Source: an uncultured Muribaculaceae bacterium (GTDB lineage Bacteria; Bacteroidota; Bacteroidia; Bacteroidales; Muribaculaceae). From it: DNA of 64,000 nt. Shown piece after piece: positions 42,396 through 51,345 of the stretch. Under the pieces are notes generated by a model. The model made no database searches. It had not been told where the DNA came from and was given only the letters and a program-made list of their open reading frames with translations. The stretch spans positions 3,237 through 67,236 of the forward strand of contig CAJUFH010000009.1 of assembly GCA_910585755.1 (NCBI GenBank). The letters are read 5' to 3'. Within the stretch, counting starts at the first letter, position 1. Each line of letters starts with the position of its first letter. The position numbers and the translations under genes are program-made.

Positions 42396-43667
42396 TTAGC
42401 GGATGATTGTCTGGGTGCGGTCGGGGCCGACGGAGACAATGGTTATCGGGGTCGCGAGTTCCTTTTCGAGGAAGGCGATATATGCCTTGAAGTTGGCGGG
42501 GAACTGCTCTTCAGAGGTTATCGCAGTCATCGGTGTCTTCCAGCCGGGAAGGGTGGTGTAGACCGGTTCTACGGTTCCGTCGGCAATGGAGTAGGGGAAC
42601 TGGTCGGTTTCCTTGCCGTCGATTTTGTAGGCCACGCAGGCTTTAACCTCGTCGAAATCGTCGAGCACGTCGCTCTTCATCATTATCAGCCGGGTCACGC
42701 CGTTGACCATGATGGCGTATTTGAGAGCTACGAGGTCGATCCATCCGCAGCGGCGTTCGCGGCCTGTCACGGCGCCGTATTCGTGGCCGAGGTCGCGGAT
42801 GCGCTTGCCGGTCTCGTCGAACAGCTCGGTGGGGAAGGGGCCGCTGCCGACGCGGGTGCAGTAAGCCTTGAAAATGCCGTAGACTTCTCCGATACGGTTG
42901 GGGGCGATGCCGAGACCCACGCAGGCTCCGGCGCAGACGGTGTTGGAGGAGGTCACGAAGGGATAGGAGCCGAAGTCGACGTCGAGCATCGTTCCCTGAG
43001 CGCCTTCGCAGAGCACGCTCTTGCCGCTGTTGAGCAGCCCGTTGACGAGGTATTCGCCGTTGACAATCTCATATTCGGCGAGATACTCTATCGCTTCCAT
43101 CCATTCCTTTTCGAGCCGTGCGAGGGTGTCGGAATCCGGGGTAGCTCCGAGCGACGCGAGACGGCTGAGGTGGAGGGCTTTGAGAGCGGCGTATTTCTCC
43201 TCGAAATTGTCGGCGATGTCGCCGACGCGGAGGCCGTTGCGGGCTGTCTTGTCGGTGTATGTCGGGCCGATGCCTTTGCCTGTGGTTCCGATTTTAGCGC
43301 CACCTTTGGCTTTCTCGCTGGCGGCGTCGAGGAGGCGGTGGGTCGGAAGAATCAGATGGGCCTTGCGGGAGATTTTGAGGTTATCCTTAAGAGGAACACC
43401 GGCGGCTTCGAGGTCACGCGCTTCCGATGCGAAGAGAACCGGGTCGAGCACGACACCGTTGCCGATGATATTCAGGCTGCGGTTCTGGAACACGCCGGAG
43501 GGGATTGAGCGGAGCACGAATTTCTTGCCGTCAAATTCGAGGGTGTGTCCGGCGTTGGGGCCTCCCTGGAAACGGGCGACGGCATCATAGCGGGGGGTCA
43601 GCACGTCGACTACCTTACCTTTTCCTTCGTCGCCCCATTGGAGGCCGAGCAAAACGTCAGCTTTCAT
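42396..43667 (-). CDS. purA: Adenylosuccinate synthetase
   Basis: The 423-residue GTP-dependent enzyme joins IMP and aspartate in AMP synthesis. The P-loop GDEGKGK is at 12-18; later blocks are GGPNAGHT, GTTGKGIGPTYTDK, CEGAQGTMLDVDFG and the GRERRCGW loop. It follows a Fur-family gene by 43 bases. Confidence 0.97.
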   Translation of the reverse strand: MKADVLLGLQWGDEGKGKVVDVLTPRYDAVARFQGGPNAGHTLEFDGKKFVLRSIPSGVFQNRSLNIIGNGVVLDPVLFASEARDLEAAGVPLKDNLKISRKAHLILPTHRLLDAASEKAKGGAKIGTTGKGIGPTYTDKTARNGLRVGDIADNFEEKYAALKALHLSRLASLGATPDSDTLARLEKEWMEAIEYLAEYEIVNGEYLVNGLLNSGKSVLCEGAQGTMLDVDFGSYPFVTSSNTVCAGACVGLGIAPNRIGEVYGIFKAYCTRVGSGPFPTELFDETGKRIRDLGHEYGAVTGRERRCGWIDLVALKYAIMVNGVTRLIMMKSDVLDDFDEVKACVAYKIDGKETDQFPYSIADGTVEPVYTTLPGWKTPMTAITSEEQFPANFKAYIAFLEKELATPITIVSVGPDRTQTIIR

Positions 43668-43710
43668 TTTTTCTATTCTTTCTAACAGTTTATGTGATAT
43701 GAGGAAATTT

Positions 43711-44211
43711 TTACGATGGTTTGTGGGCGCTTCCTGGGGTGCCCTGTCGGCGCAGCTTGCGCTGGCATCTCGAACAGATGCCGTAGACGTAGAGGGAGAA
43801 ATGGGAGGGCTGGAAGCGCGGGAACTTGTGGGAAGTTATTTCGGGAGGGAGGGCGGGTTCGCGTTGTTCCCGTACGCGGCCGCAGGAGGTGCACACGAGG
43901 TGGAGGTGGGGCTCCTTTCCTCCGAGAGTAGCCCGTTCGTATTGCGCGGGCTGGTTGCCGAACTGGTGGCGGAGGAGCAGCCCGGCGTCTACGAGAACCT
44001 GCAGCGACGCGTAGAGCGTCGAGCGGCTCACGTGGTATCCGTCATTTTCGAGTATGCCGTACAACTCGTCTGCAAAGAAGTGTTTCCCGGTAGAATATGC
44101 TTTCTCCAGGATGGCAAGCCTTTCCGGCGTCCGGCGCATTTTCTGTTTTTTCAGGAACTCGGCAAGCCGCGCCTTGGCCTGCAGGAGCTGGTCGTTGTTG
44201 TTTTCAGCCAT
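43711..44211 (-). CDS. Fur-family transcriptional regulator
   Basis: The 166-residue metalloregulator has the winged helix RRTPERLAILEKAY...SRSTLYASLQVL and a metal-binding C-terminal half with HLHLVCTSCGRV and a second CxxC (CSRC). Whether it senses iron, zinc or peroxide cannot be told. The start is ATG 44211 (MAENNND), just after a TATCTTTG promoter; an upstream in-frame start would lie across that promoter. Confidence 0.88.
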   Translation of the reverse strand: MAENNNDQLLQAKARLAEFLKKQKMRRTPERLAILEKAYSTGKHFFADELYGILENDGYHVSRSTLYASLQVLVDAGLLLRHQFGNQPAQYERATLGGKEPHLHLVCTSCGRVREQREPALPPEITSHKFPRFQPSHFSLYVYGICSRCQRKLRRQGTPGSAHKPS

Positions 44212-44239
44212 ATCAGACGAATGGATGGCGATTCTTCCG

Positions 44240-44247
44240 CAAAGATA
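44240..44247 (-). promoter_or_regulatory. -7 element for fur-like gene
   Basis: TATCTTTG on the minus strand, 28 bases before the ATG at 44211. Confidence 0.55.
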
Positions 44248-44283
44248 CGCAAATTTCCCCACATTCGCGCTCCCGGCGGCTAC

Positions 44284-46533
44284 TTATTTGCGGCGGGAGA
44301 TGCGGAGCGGCTCGTAGACGCGCTCGCCGATATGCTCGGCCAGGGCGGCGCAGAAAGCCTGCCATTTCTTCTGTTTGTCAAGCAGTTCGTAAATTTCCGC
44401 GATATTGTAGTCCGGCTGGCTCTGGATTCTTCTTATTTCCTGCTTTATGTCGTCGAAGTTGCAGCGGGCAACGTCGTATTTCAGCGCTATAAGCGCCTGT
44501 GGCACAATTTGTTCGAGGCGGTCTTCCTCGGTCTCTACCTTGGTGTTGTTCTTGAAGTAGATTTTGCTGAGCTGGTGCTTCTCTACAACCAGGTCGGTAG
44601 TGACCCGCCGGACACTGTCGTCGGGAGAGGACGCGAGATGCTTTTCGAGGAAGGAGAGCGCGAAGTCGCGGAGTTCGCCGAGGTAGAGGTCGTCGGCTTG
44701 CTGGCGCAGCCGCTTTTCCCGGATTGTTATCTCGGCCATATCGTTGGCTGAGTCGCGGATGTCGTTTATTCCGGCCGCGATAAATTCCTCCCTCCTGGCG
44801 GCTGCCTGGGCGGTAAAGTCGGCCATTGCGCCTTCCCACCTCTGCGCACGGAGTTCGACCGCCTGGTCGAAAATATTTTTGTAAAGTCCGTTGGAGAAAT
44901 CTATACCGTCGGCCTCGAGGTCCTCGCGTACGAAATCAATCACTTTGACGAACTCCTGTGCGGCCCCTTCGGCATCAAATTTCTGCCCCAGGTCGAGCAT
45001 GCCGTATTTGAGCACGAGGCGGAGCAGTTCTTTTTCGCGCGGGGCGAGCATCGCCGCATGCGTGTCGGTAGCGGCGGAAGAGATGGCGCCCGTCTCCTGC
45101 TTCTCTTCTCTGACCGGCTGTGAGGCGGCTTCGGCAGCATCCGCCTCGGCGACTCCGGGACCGTTGGCGATGGAGTCTCTCGCCGCATTGCGTCGGCGCT
45201 CGACGGCGCTTTGCTCCTGGCGCTTCGCCCATTCGGCGGCTACGGCGCGGGTAAGAACCCCTTCGTCTATGCCAAACTGCTGGGAGCATTGCTGGATGTA
45301 TATCGTTCGGGTAAGTTCTACGGGAATCGCCGCTATGGAGCGGACGATGTCGCCTATCGCCTTGGAGCGTTTTATCGGGTCGTTGGCGCAGTCGTCAAGG
45401 AGGATTCGGCTCTTGAAATGGATGAAGTCAACCTCGTTGGCCTTTATGTATTCCTCGACTTCCGAAGACGAATGGTGCTGGGCGAAAGAGTCGGGGTCGT
45501 CTCCCTCGGGCAGAAGCAGTACCTTGATGTTCAGCCCTTCGGCGAGGAGCATGTCGATTCCGCGTAGCGATGCCTTGATGCCGGCCGCGTCGGAGTCGTA
45601 GATGACGGTCACGTTCTCCGTGAAGCGGTGAATCAGGCGTATCTGTCCTTCGGTAAGGGAGGTGCCGGAGGATGCCACGACGTTTTCGATGCCGCTCTGG
45701 TGCATCGAGATAACGTCCATATACCCCTCGACGAGTATGCACTTGTCCTGTTTTACTATCGCCTGTTTGGCCTGGTAAAGGCCGTAGAGCTCGCGGCTTT
45801 TGGAATAGATTATCGACTCGGGGGAGTTGACGTATTTCGCGACGGATTTGTCGGAACGGAGGGTGCGGCCGCCGAACGCTACCACTTTTCCCGACATCGT
45901 GAACACGGGATAGATTACCCTTCCGCGGAAGCGGTCGTAAATTCCGTGTTCCCCTTTCGAGCAAAGTCCGGTGTCGAGCAGGAATTTCTCGTTGTAGCCT
46001 TTCGCGATCGCGGCGTCGTAGAGGTCAGTGCTCTTCTGAAGGGCGTAGCCGAGGTGGAAGCGCTTTATCGCCCAGTCGTTGATACCGCGTTCGCGGAAGT
46101 ACGCCAGGCCTATGTCGCGCCCGTCGGGGGTGTCGGCCATGACGCTTTCGAAATGGCGCATGGCGAAGTCGTTGACCTCCATCATACCCTGGCGCTCGGT
46201 CTGTTCGCGACGCTCGTCGTCGCTCATCTCGCGCTCCTGGATTTCGATGTGGTATTTCTTCGCGAGCCATCGGAGCGCCTCGTTAAAGGTCATCTGCTCC
46301 AGCTCCATCAGGAAGTTGACGGGGCTGCCTCCCTTGCCGCAACTGAAACACTTGCAAATCCCTTTCGAGGGGGAGACGGAAAACGACGGGGTACGCTCGT
46401 TATGGAAGGGGCATAGCCCCATATAGTTGGCGCCCTTGCGTTTCAGGTGCACGAAGTCCGACACCACCTCTACGATGTTGGCGGTGTCGATAATCCGTTG
46501 CACGGTCTCCCTGTCGATAAGGCCCTTGCTCAT
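44284..46533 (-). CDS. dnaG: DNA primase
   Basis: The 749-residue primase starts lagging-strand primers. The CHC2 zinc finger is C41, H44, C62 and C65. The TOPRIM domain carries CILVEGYMDV and YDSDAAGIKA. The C-terminal helicase-interaction region is longer than in E. coli and includes a Ser/Ala-rich linker (about 440-485). Confidence 0.96.
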   Translation of the reverse strand: MSKGLIDRETVQRIIDTANIVEVVSDFVHLKRKGANYMGLCPFHNERTPSFSVSPSKGICKCFSCGKGGSPVNFLMELEQMTFNEALRWLAKKYHIEIQEREMSDDERREQTERQGMMEVNDFAMRHFESVMADTPDGRDIGLAYFRERGINDWAIKRFHLGYALQKSTDLYDAAIAKGYNEKFLLDTGLCSKGEHGIYDRFRGRVIYPVFTMSGKVVAFGGRTLRSDKSVAKYVNSPESIIYSKSRELYGLYQAKQAIVKQDKCILVEGYMDVISMHQSGIENVVASSGTSLTEGQIRLIHRFTENVTVIYDSDAAGIKASLRGIDMLLAEGLNIKVLLLPEGDDPDSFAQHHSSSEVEEYIKANEVDFIHFKSRILLDDCANDPIKRSKAIGDIVRSIAAIPVELTRTIYIQQCSQQFGIDEGVLTRAVAAEWAKRQEQSAVERRRNAARDSIANGPGVAEADAAEAASQPVREEKQETGAISSAATDTHAAMLAPREKELLRLVLKYGMLDLGQKFDAEGAAQEFVKVIDFVREDLEADGIDFSNGLYKNIFDQAVELRAQRWEGAMADFTAQAAARREEFIAAGINDIRDSANDMAEITIREKRLRQQADDLYLGELRDFALSFLEKHLASSPDDSVRRVTTDLVVEKHQLSKIYFKNNTKVETEEDRLEQIVPQALIALKYDVARCNFDDIKQEIRRIQSQPDYNIAEIYELLDKQKKWQAFCAALAEHIGERVYEPLRISRRK

Positions 46534-46563
46534 TTATGCCTAAAATTTGTTTCAGTAGATGAT

Positions 46564-47601
46564 TTAAAACTTGACAACCAGTTCTGCTACGATTTTGTCG
46601 TCCGCACCAACTGGAGCCTCTACGCCGGAATCGTAGAAATACTTCTCGTAGTTCAGGCGCAGGGCGACCCTCAGGGGGGGACGCAGATATTCGAGCGCTG
46701 TGCCGACCGTTATTCTTTTGCGCGCGGGGTCGGTGTAGTTCAGTCCGTCGTCGCCGGGATTGCCGCTGGAATTGGCCGTCATGGAGTCGAAACGACCTTG
46801 GAATGACAGATTGTCGAACACGGTCTTTTCCAGCGGTATGGCGTAGGAGGCGAAGATGCCCCACGCGTCGGTGGCACTCAGGGAGGAGCGCTCGTAGTGT
46901 TTGTGCTGGTATTCGGCTTCGGCTGTCCAGCGGCCCCCGTGCCATCCGAAAGTACCGTCGACGATGTTCATACGCACTCCGTATGGCTTCATCGACAGAT
47001 AGGATGCCGAAAGCAGGAAACCGCCCGGTTTCCATACAGCCTTTGCGGCGAAATCCATCGCTCCCTGCCATACGTCGTGGTTGCCCATCGGTTTCGAATT
47101 GAACACGCCTGCCTCGACCGTCAGCGGGAGCCCCTGGCGACCGTAATAACCTCCCTGCAATCCGACTTCTCGGACATTGGCGAGGTATCTGCCCATAAAT
47201 GAACGGTTGGCGAAGATGTAGGTACCTGGCCCGCGGAACACATCCACTCCGAACGGTACCCTGAATTGGCCGGCCTTGACGCGCCAGGAGCCGGGGAGGG
47301 TCCATTGCGCCCACGCGTCAAGAATTTTCATCGTGCCGCGGTCGCACGCGTCGACGCGGATGTAGTAGCTCAACTGGCGTATGACATTCCCTTCGATTGA
47401 CACGCGGGCGTTACGGACCTGGAACCGCTGGCGCCAGCCTTCGCTGCCGCCCCATTCCCCTTCGTAGCGAGTGCGGAGCACTCCGTGGAACTTGGGGGTG
47501 ACATCGACTTTTTCCGCCTCCTCGGCCGCAGCGGCAGGGGAGGCGGGCAAAAGCGAAAGGGCTAACAGCGCGGCGCGCGCGATGCCTTTAACGTCTGACA
47601 T
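46564..47601 (-). CDS. Phosphate-selective porin O/P-like outer-membrane protein
   Basis: The 345-residue protein has a signal peptide (SDVKGIARAALLALSLLPAS) and porin-type strands: RQRFQVRNARVSIEG, GSWRVKAGQFRVPFGVD, FDSMTANS, RVALRLNYEKYFYD, ending IVAELVVKF with a terminal Phe. ATG 47601 is used rather than the TTG at 47607. It is placed between purT and dnaG with small gaps, so it may share their transcript. Substrate not assigned. Confidence 0.8.
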   Translation of the reverse strand: MSDVKGIARAALLALSLLPASPAAAAEEAEKVDVTPKFHGVLRTRYEGEWGGSEGWRQRFQVRNARVSIEGNVIRQLSYYIRVDACDRGTMKILDAWAQWTLPGSWRVKAGQFRVPFGVDVFRGPGTYIFANRSFMGRYLANVREVGLQGGYYGRQGLPLTVEAGVFNSKPMGNHDVWQGAMDFAAKAVWKPGGFLLSASYLSMKPYGVRMNIVDGTFGWHGGRWTAEAEYQHKHYERSSLSATDAWGIFASYAIPLEKTVFDNLSFQGRFDSMTANSSGNPGDDGLNYTDPARKRITVGTALEYLRPPLRVALRLNYEKYFYDSGVEAPVGADDKIVAELVVKF

Positions 47602-47607
47602 CGGCAA

Positions 47608-48798
47608 TCAGCGGGGAAGAACGTTTACTTTCAGTTTGTCCTGGGCGCGGCTGGCCTTGGCGCGGGCCTCCTCGAGGGTGTCAGCGGTGGCGAGAATGAC
47701 GCCCATACGGCGGTGTCCCTTGATTTCAGGCTTGCCGAAGATACGCATCTGAACGCCCTCTTCCTCCAGAACAGCGTCGAGGTTGTCGAACTCCACCTTA
47801 TCGGTATCCCCTTCGACGACAATCGCGCGGGAAGCGGAGGGGCCGTAGAAGCTGATTCCGGGAACCGGCAGCCCGAGCAGCGCGCGGGCGTGAAGGCCGA
47901 ACTCGCTGAGGTCCTGCGAAATCATGGTCACCATCCCTGTATCGTGGGGGCGCGGGGAGACCTCGCTGAAAATCACTTCGTCACCCTTGACAAACAGCTC
48001 CACGCCGAATATTCCGTAGCCGCCGAGAGCGTCGGTCACCTTGCGGGCTATTTCGCGGGCGCGGTCGAGAGCCGCGGGGCTCATCGGCTGGGGCTGCCAC
48101 GATTCGCGGTAGTCGCCGTCGACCTGTATGTGGCCTATCGGCTCGCAGAAAGTGGTGCCGGAGATGGAGCGGACTGTCAGCAGCGTTATTTCGTAATCGA
48201 AATCCACAAATCCTTCGACAATCACGCGTCCTGCGCCGGCGCGTCCTCCTTCCTGGGCTTCCTTCCAGGCGGCGTCAATCTGCTCGGGGCGCTTGATGGT
48301 CGACTGGCCGTGGCCCGACGAGCTCATTACCGGTTTTACGACGCAGGGAAGGCCGATTTCCTCAATGGCCTTGTCGAATTCCTCGCGGCCGGAGGCGAAG
48401 CGGTAGCGCGAGGTGGGGAGCCCCAGCTCTTCGGCTGCCAGGCGGCGGATTCCCTCACGGTTCATCGTGAGCCACGCCGCGCGGGCCGTAGGAGTGACGT
48501 TGTACCCTTCTTCTTCGAGCTTGAGGAGCTCGGGAGTAGCGATAGCCTCGACTTCGGGAATGATATGGTCGGGGCGTTCCTCCTCGACAGCCTTGCGGAG
48601 AGCTTCGGCGTCGAGCATGTTGAACACGCGCGACCTGTGGGCTATCTGCATCGCGGGGGCGCCGGCATATTTGTCGCACGCCACGACTTCGACGCCGTAG
48701 CGCTGCAGCTCGATAGCAACTTCTTTACCTAACTCGCCGCTGCCGAGCAACATGGCTTTGCGGCCTACTGGGGTCATTACTGATCCGATCTTGGTCAT
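47608..48798 (-). CDS. purT: Formate-dependent phosphoribosylglycinamide formyltransferase
   Basis: The 396-residue ATP-grasp enzyme makes formyl-GAR from formate and ATP in purine synthesis. It has LLGSGELGKEVAIELQR, KPVMSSSGHGQS and SEVSPRPHDTGMVT. It has a full-consensus promoter, and the porin gene follows after 6 bases. Confidence 0.96.
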   Translation of the reverse strand: MTKIGSVMTPVGRKAMLLGSGELGKEVAIELQRYGVEVVACDKYAGAPAMQIAHRSRVFNMLDAEALRKAVEEERPDHIIPEVEAIATPELLKLEEEGYNVTPTARAAWLTMNREGIRRLAAEELGLPTSRYRFASGREEFDKAIEEIGLPCVVKPVMSSSGHGQSTIKRPEQIDAAWKEAQEGGRAGAGRVIVEGFVDFDYEITLLTVRSISGTTFCEPIGHIQVDGDYRESWQPQPMSPAALDRAREIARKVTDALGGYGIFGVELFVKGDEVIFSEVSPRPHDTGMVTMISQDLSEFGLHARALLGLPVPGISFYGPSASRAIVVEGDTDKVEFDNLDAVLEEEGVQMRIFGKPEIKGHRRMGVILATADTLEEARAKASRAQDKLKVNVLPR

Positions 48799-48822
48799 AA
48801 TTGGGACATTTGAATTCTTCTA

Positions 48823-48854
48823 CAAAATTACTCCAAATCCGCGACTACACCAAA
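48823..48854 (-). promoter_or_regulatory. purT promoter
   Basis: On the minus strand TTTG (48851-48854), 20-nt spacer, TAATTTTG (48823-48830), 25 bases before the ATG. Confidence 0.7.
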
Positions 48855-48978
48855 TCCGCCGGGAACAAACGCGGCAACTCAGGCGTTATAGTGACAAAGA
48901 GCGACGGACTGCGGCAGCAGGAAGGCTCTCAGACGTTTCACACATCAAATTGAGGGGTCTTTCAAGAGAAAGACGGGT

Positions 48979-49017
48979 TAAAAAGAGGAGCGCGGTGGTC
49001 CCGACCATCCGCGCTCC
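48979..49017 (-). terminator. Terminator of the small membrane protein gene
   Basis: On the minus strand, GGAGCGCGG...CCGCGCTCC hairpin (48987-49017) followed by a T-rich tail. Confidence 0.8.
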
Positions 49018-49048
49018 AAATCATTTTTGTAATATAAGCATTTCTAAT

Positions 49049-49234
49049 CTACCATATAAGGAACAGTACGGCAGACGCCATGAAGAATATCAGGTAGCCT
49101 ACCTGAAGGGTCCCTTGCCATTTCTTGAATTTTTCCATCTTTTCCGGGTCTTTGGCCGCGGCGGAGTTCCAGGCGAACATCGCGATTAACAGGATAAGTC
49201 CGGCTATTAGGCAGCCGATAGCAGTCCACATCAT
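49049..49234 (-). CDS. Small two-helix membrane protein
   Basis: The 61-residue protein has an N-terminal helix (WTAIGCLIAGLILLIAMFAW), a charged middle (KDPEKMEKFKKW) and a second helix (VGYLIFFMASAVLFLIW). It has its own terminator, which supports a real gene. The overlapping frame at 49044-49229 is Arg/Pro-rich and rejected. The function is unknown. Confidence 0.7.
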   Translation of the reverse strand: MMWTAIGCLIAGLILLIAMFAWNSAAAKDPEKMEKFKKWQGTLQVGYLIFFMASAVLFLIW

Positions 49235-49351
49235 AGTTGTAACGTTTTTATGGCCGTAGGCCGTTAATTATATAATATAAACAACAATTGGAAGCGAATT
49301 GTTAGCGCGCCGGCCGGAGTCGGCGGGTGTAGAAAAGTATTGGGCGAAAAA

Positions 49352-49383
49352 TTTGGGCACAATGGTTTTTATGGCTAAATTTG
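49352..49383 (+). promoter_or_regulatory. Promoter of the DUF3127 gene
   Basis: TTTG (49352-49355), 20-nt spacer, TAAATTTG (49376-49383), 24 bases before the ATG. Confidence 0.7.
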
Positions 49384-49407
49384 TAAAAAATTAAACAGAC
49401 ATCTGAA

Positions 49408-49827
49408 ATGGAAATTGTAGGACGCATAATTGTGGCGCTTCCCGAAATGTCGGGCACATCCAAGCAGGGCAATCCCTGGAAGAAGCGCGAATATGTACTT
49501 GAAACCCAGGAGAACTATCCGAAAAAGGTACACTTTGACTTTTTCGGCGACCGCGCTGACCAGTATCCCCTTAACGTCGGCGATATGATCAAGCTGAGTT
49601 TCGACATCGAAAGCCGCGAATATAACGGACGCTGGTTCACCAGCATACGCGGTTGGAAGTCGGAACCCGCCACAATGGACGCTCCCGCCGGAATGCCGGC
49701 GCCGGGCCAGGCGTTCCCCGATCCTGTTCCTCCCGTAGGTTATGGCGCACCCGCGGCTCCCGCAGCAGGCGGATACCAGGCACCCGCGATGCCCGCTCCA
49801 TCCCCTTCCGACGACCTTCCCTTCTAA
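49408..49827 (+). CDS. DUF3127 protein with SSB-like acidic tail
   Basis: The 139-residue protein has an OB-like N-terminal domain (about 1-88: MEIVGRIIVALPEMSG...KREYVLETQENYPKKVHFDFFGD). A Pro/Ala/Gly-rich linker (about 90-132) leads to the end SDDLPF. That layout copies single-stranded DNA-binding protein, whose DDDIPF tip recruits partners. DUF3127 is called from the sequence; DNA binding is an inference. Confidence 0.85.
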   Translation: MEIVGRIIVALPEMSGTSKQGNPWKKREYVLETQENYPKKVHFDFFGDRADQYPLNVGDMIKLSFDIESREYNGRWFTSIRGWKSEPATMDAPAGMPAPGQAFPDPVPPVGYGAPAAPAAGGYQAPAMPAPSPSDDLPF

Positions 49828-49842
49828 AATACTTAGATAAAG

Positions 49843-49884
49843 AAAAGCGCTGTGTCATACTTTTTTGACACAGCGCTTTTTCTT
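49843..49884 (+). terminator. Terminator of the DUF3127 gene
   Basis: Perfect 15-bp stem (49843-49857, 49866-49880) with a T-rich tail. Confidence 0.88.
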
Positions 49885-49916
49885 TCAAAGAGTGTAAGCA
49901 GATTGGAAGGGGACAC

Positions 49917-50006
49917 AATGTAGGGACGCGGCGTGCCGCGTAAAACCAGAATAACCCAAATAGTTTGGTTAACTGAATTTTACGCGGCACGCTGCGTCCC
50001 TACATT
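49917..50006. repeat. 90-bp palindromic MITE-like element
   Basis: Arms 49917-49945 and 49978-50006 are inverted copies with one mismatch in 29 bases; they begin AATGTAGGGACGC and end GCGTCCCTACATT. The 32-nt centre can form a small hairpin (CCAAA-TAG-TTTGG). It is non-coding and placed between convergent genes. Confidence 0.7.
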
Positions 50007-50060
50007 TTTAGTTTGGCTATATCCCGATATTTTAGTCCGGCATTTTCCCAAAGGGGAAAA

Positions 50061-50657
50061 TCAGCGGCCGATGAGGGTCATAAATTCCTGGCGGAGGGAG
50101 GGGTTTTCGACGAAAACGCCGCAGTAGTCGTAGGTATCGGTGGTGGCAAGCTGCTTTTCGACGCCGCGCATCTTCATGCACAGGTGATGGGCGTTGCAGG
50201 CGACTATCACTCCCTTCGGGGCGAGGACGCTGCTTACGGCTTCGCACAGCTCCGCGGTAAGCCGTTCCTGTACCTGCAGCTTGCGCGCTACCGCGTTCAC
50301 TACTCTCGCGAGCTTGCTCAGCCCGATCATGGAGCTGCCGGGGATGTATCCGATGCTGACGGTGCCGAAGAAGGGGAGGATATGGTGCTCGCAGAAGGAA
50401 TAGAACTCGATATCCTTTACCACTACCATCTTGGAGCCAGCGTATTCAAAAATAGCTTCCGACAGCACGGCGGCGGGGTCGGTGCGGTAGCCCTGGGTCG
50501 CGAACCACATGGCGCGGGCGGCGCGCATCGGGGTTTTCTGTAACCCTTCGCGGTCGGGATTGTCCCCTACGAGGCGGATGATTTCGCGGTAGTGGGCGGC
50601 AATTTCTTCGATTTTTGCGGAGTCAGAGGAGGATAGCGGTTTGCAGTCGAAATCCAT
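50061..50657 (-). CDS. folE: GTP cyclohydrolase I
   Basis: The 198-residue enzyme opens GTP to dihydroneopterin triphosphate, the first step of folate synthesis. Zinc ligands are C89, H92 (FCEHH) and C160 (HHLC). The substrate loops IGLSKLARVVN and QVQERLT are intact. It lies 50 bases after the SPOR gene. Confidence 0.96.
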   Translation of the reverse strand: MDFDCKPLSSSDSAKIEEIAAHYREIIRLVGDNPDREGLQKTPMRAARAMWFATQGYRTDPAAVLSEAIFEYAGSKMVVVKDIEFYSFCEHHILPFFGTVSIGYIPGSSMIGLSKLARVVNAVARKLQVQERLTAELCEAVSSVLAPKGVIVACNAHHLCMKMRGVEKQLATTDTYDYCGVFVENPSLRQEFMTLIGR

Positions 50658-50707
50658 GTTTTGCGGTTTGCGCTTGGAATAGGGGGATGGCTTTACGCGC
50701 GGGGGCG

Positions 50708-51253
50708 TCAGCGTTGGTTTATGCGGTCGCGGATTACGCGGACCTCGCGGGCAAACGAGGGGAAGGCGCGCTTTATCTCGGCAGCCGCCTTTTCCGCGTC
50801 GTACTGCGAGCGGAAATCGCCGACGCGCAGGCGCCAGTAAGGCGATGCGTAAGTGACGTACGTGCCGTACTGGGGGAAAGCCCCGGAAATAACCCGTTCG
50901 CGCTGACGGGCGGTCGCCTTGGCGGTGCGGGCGTTGTTGTCGGCATAGACCTGCACTCGGTAGCCCACCGACTTTGTGCCTTTCGTCCTTGCCGGCTTAT
51001 CCGCCTCGGCTTCTTCCGTCTCGGCCTCAGAATCGCGGCTGTCGTCGGCTGTCGTCGGGGTTGAGAACAACCGTTCAAGCATGGCATTGGGCATTTCGAC
51101 GGACACCGCGCTCGCGGGGCCGTTGATGCGCGCGACGATATTGTTTTCCGCGACGGAGTCGGATGACGCCGCGGCTACGGCGTTGTCCTGTGCCGCTCCG
51201 GCGAGGGATATGACGCAGGAAACTGTCAGCGATAGTAGGCTTCGGTAAGTCAA
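50708..51253 (-). CDS. SPOR domain-containing exported protein
   Basis: The 181-residue protein has a signal peptide and a low-complexity acidic linker (about 60-92). The C-terminal SPOR domain begins GYRVQVYADNNARTA and ends with RLRVGDFRSQYDAEKAAAEIKRAFP. SPOR domains bind denuded peptidoglycan glycans. It is placed between tpiA and folE. Confidence 0.87.
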   Translation of the reverse strand: MTYRSLLSLTVSCVISLAGAAQDNAVAAASSDSVAENNIVARINGPASAVSVEMPNAMLERLFSTPTTADDSRDSEAETEEAEADKPARTKGTKSVGYRVQVYADNNARTAKATARQRERVISGAFPQYGTYVTYASPYWRLRVGDFRSQYDAEKAAAEIKRAFPSFAREVRVIRDRINQR

Positions 51254-51277
51254 GGCGTATTCAGGTTAGTAGTTGGT

Positions 51278-51311
51278 AAGTCCCGGCGGAACTTTAGCCC
51301 CGCCGGGGCTT
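51278..51311 (-). terminator. Hairpin after tpiA
   Basis: AAGTCCCGGCGG (51278-51289) pairs with CCGCCGGGGCTT (51300-51311). No long T tract follows. Confidence 0.5.
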
Positions 51312-51345
51312 GTAAGGGTATTCTGTCAGTCGGGTACCGACAGGA

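Noticed and set aside
48752..49189. 145-codon plus-strand frame opposite purT 5' end and the small membrane protein
   Set aside because: Crosses the purT promoter and a terminator, Arg-rich, no family resemblance.
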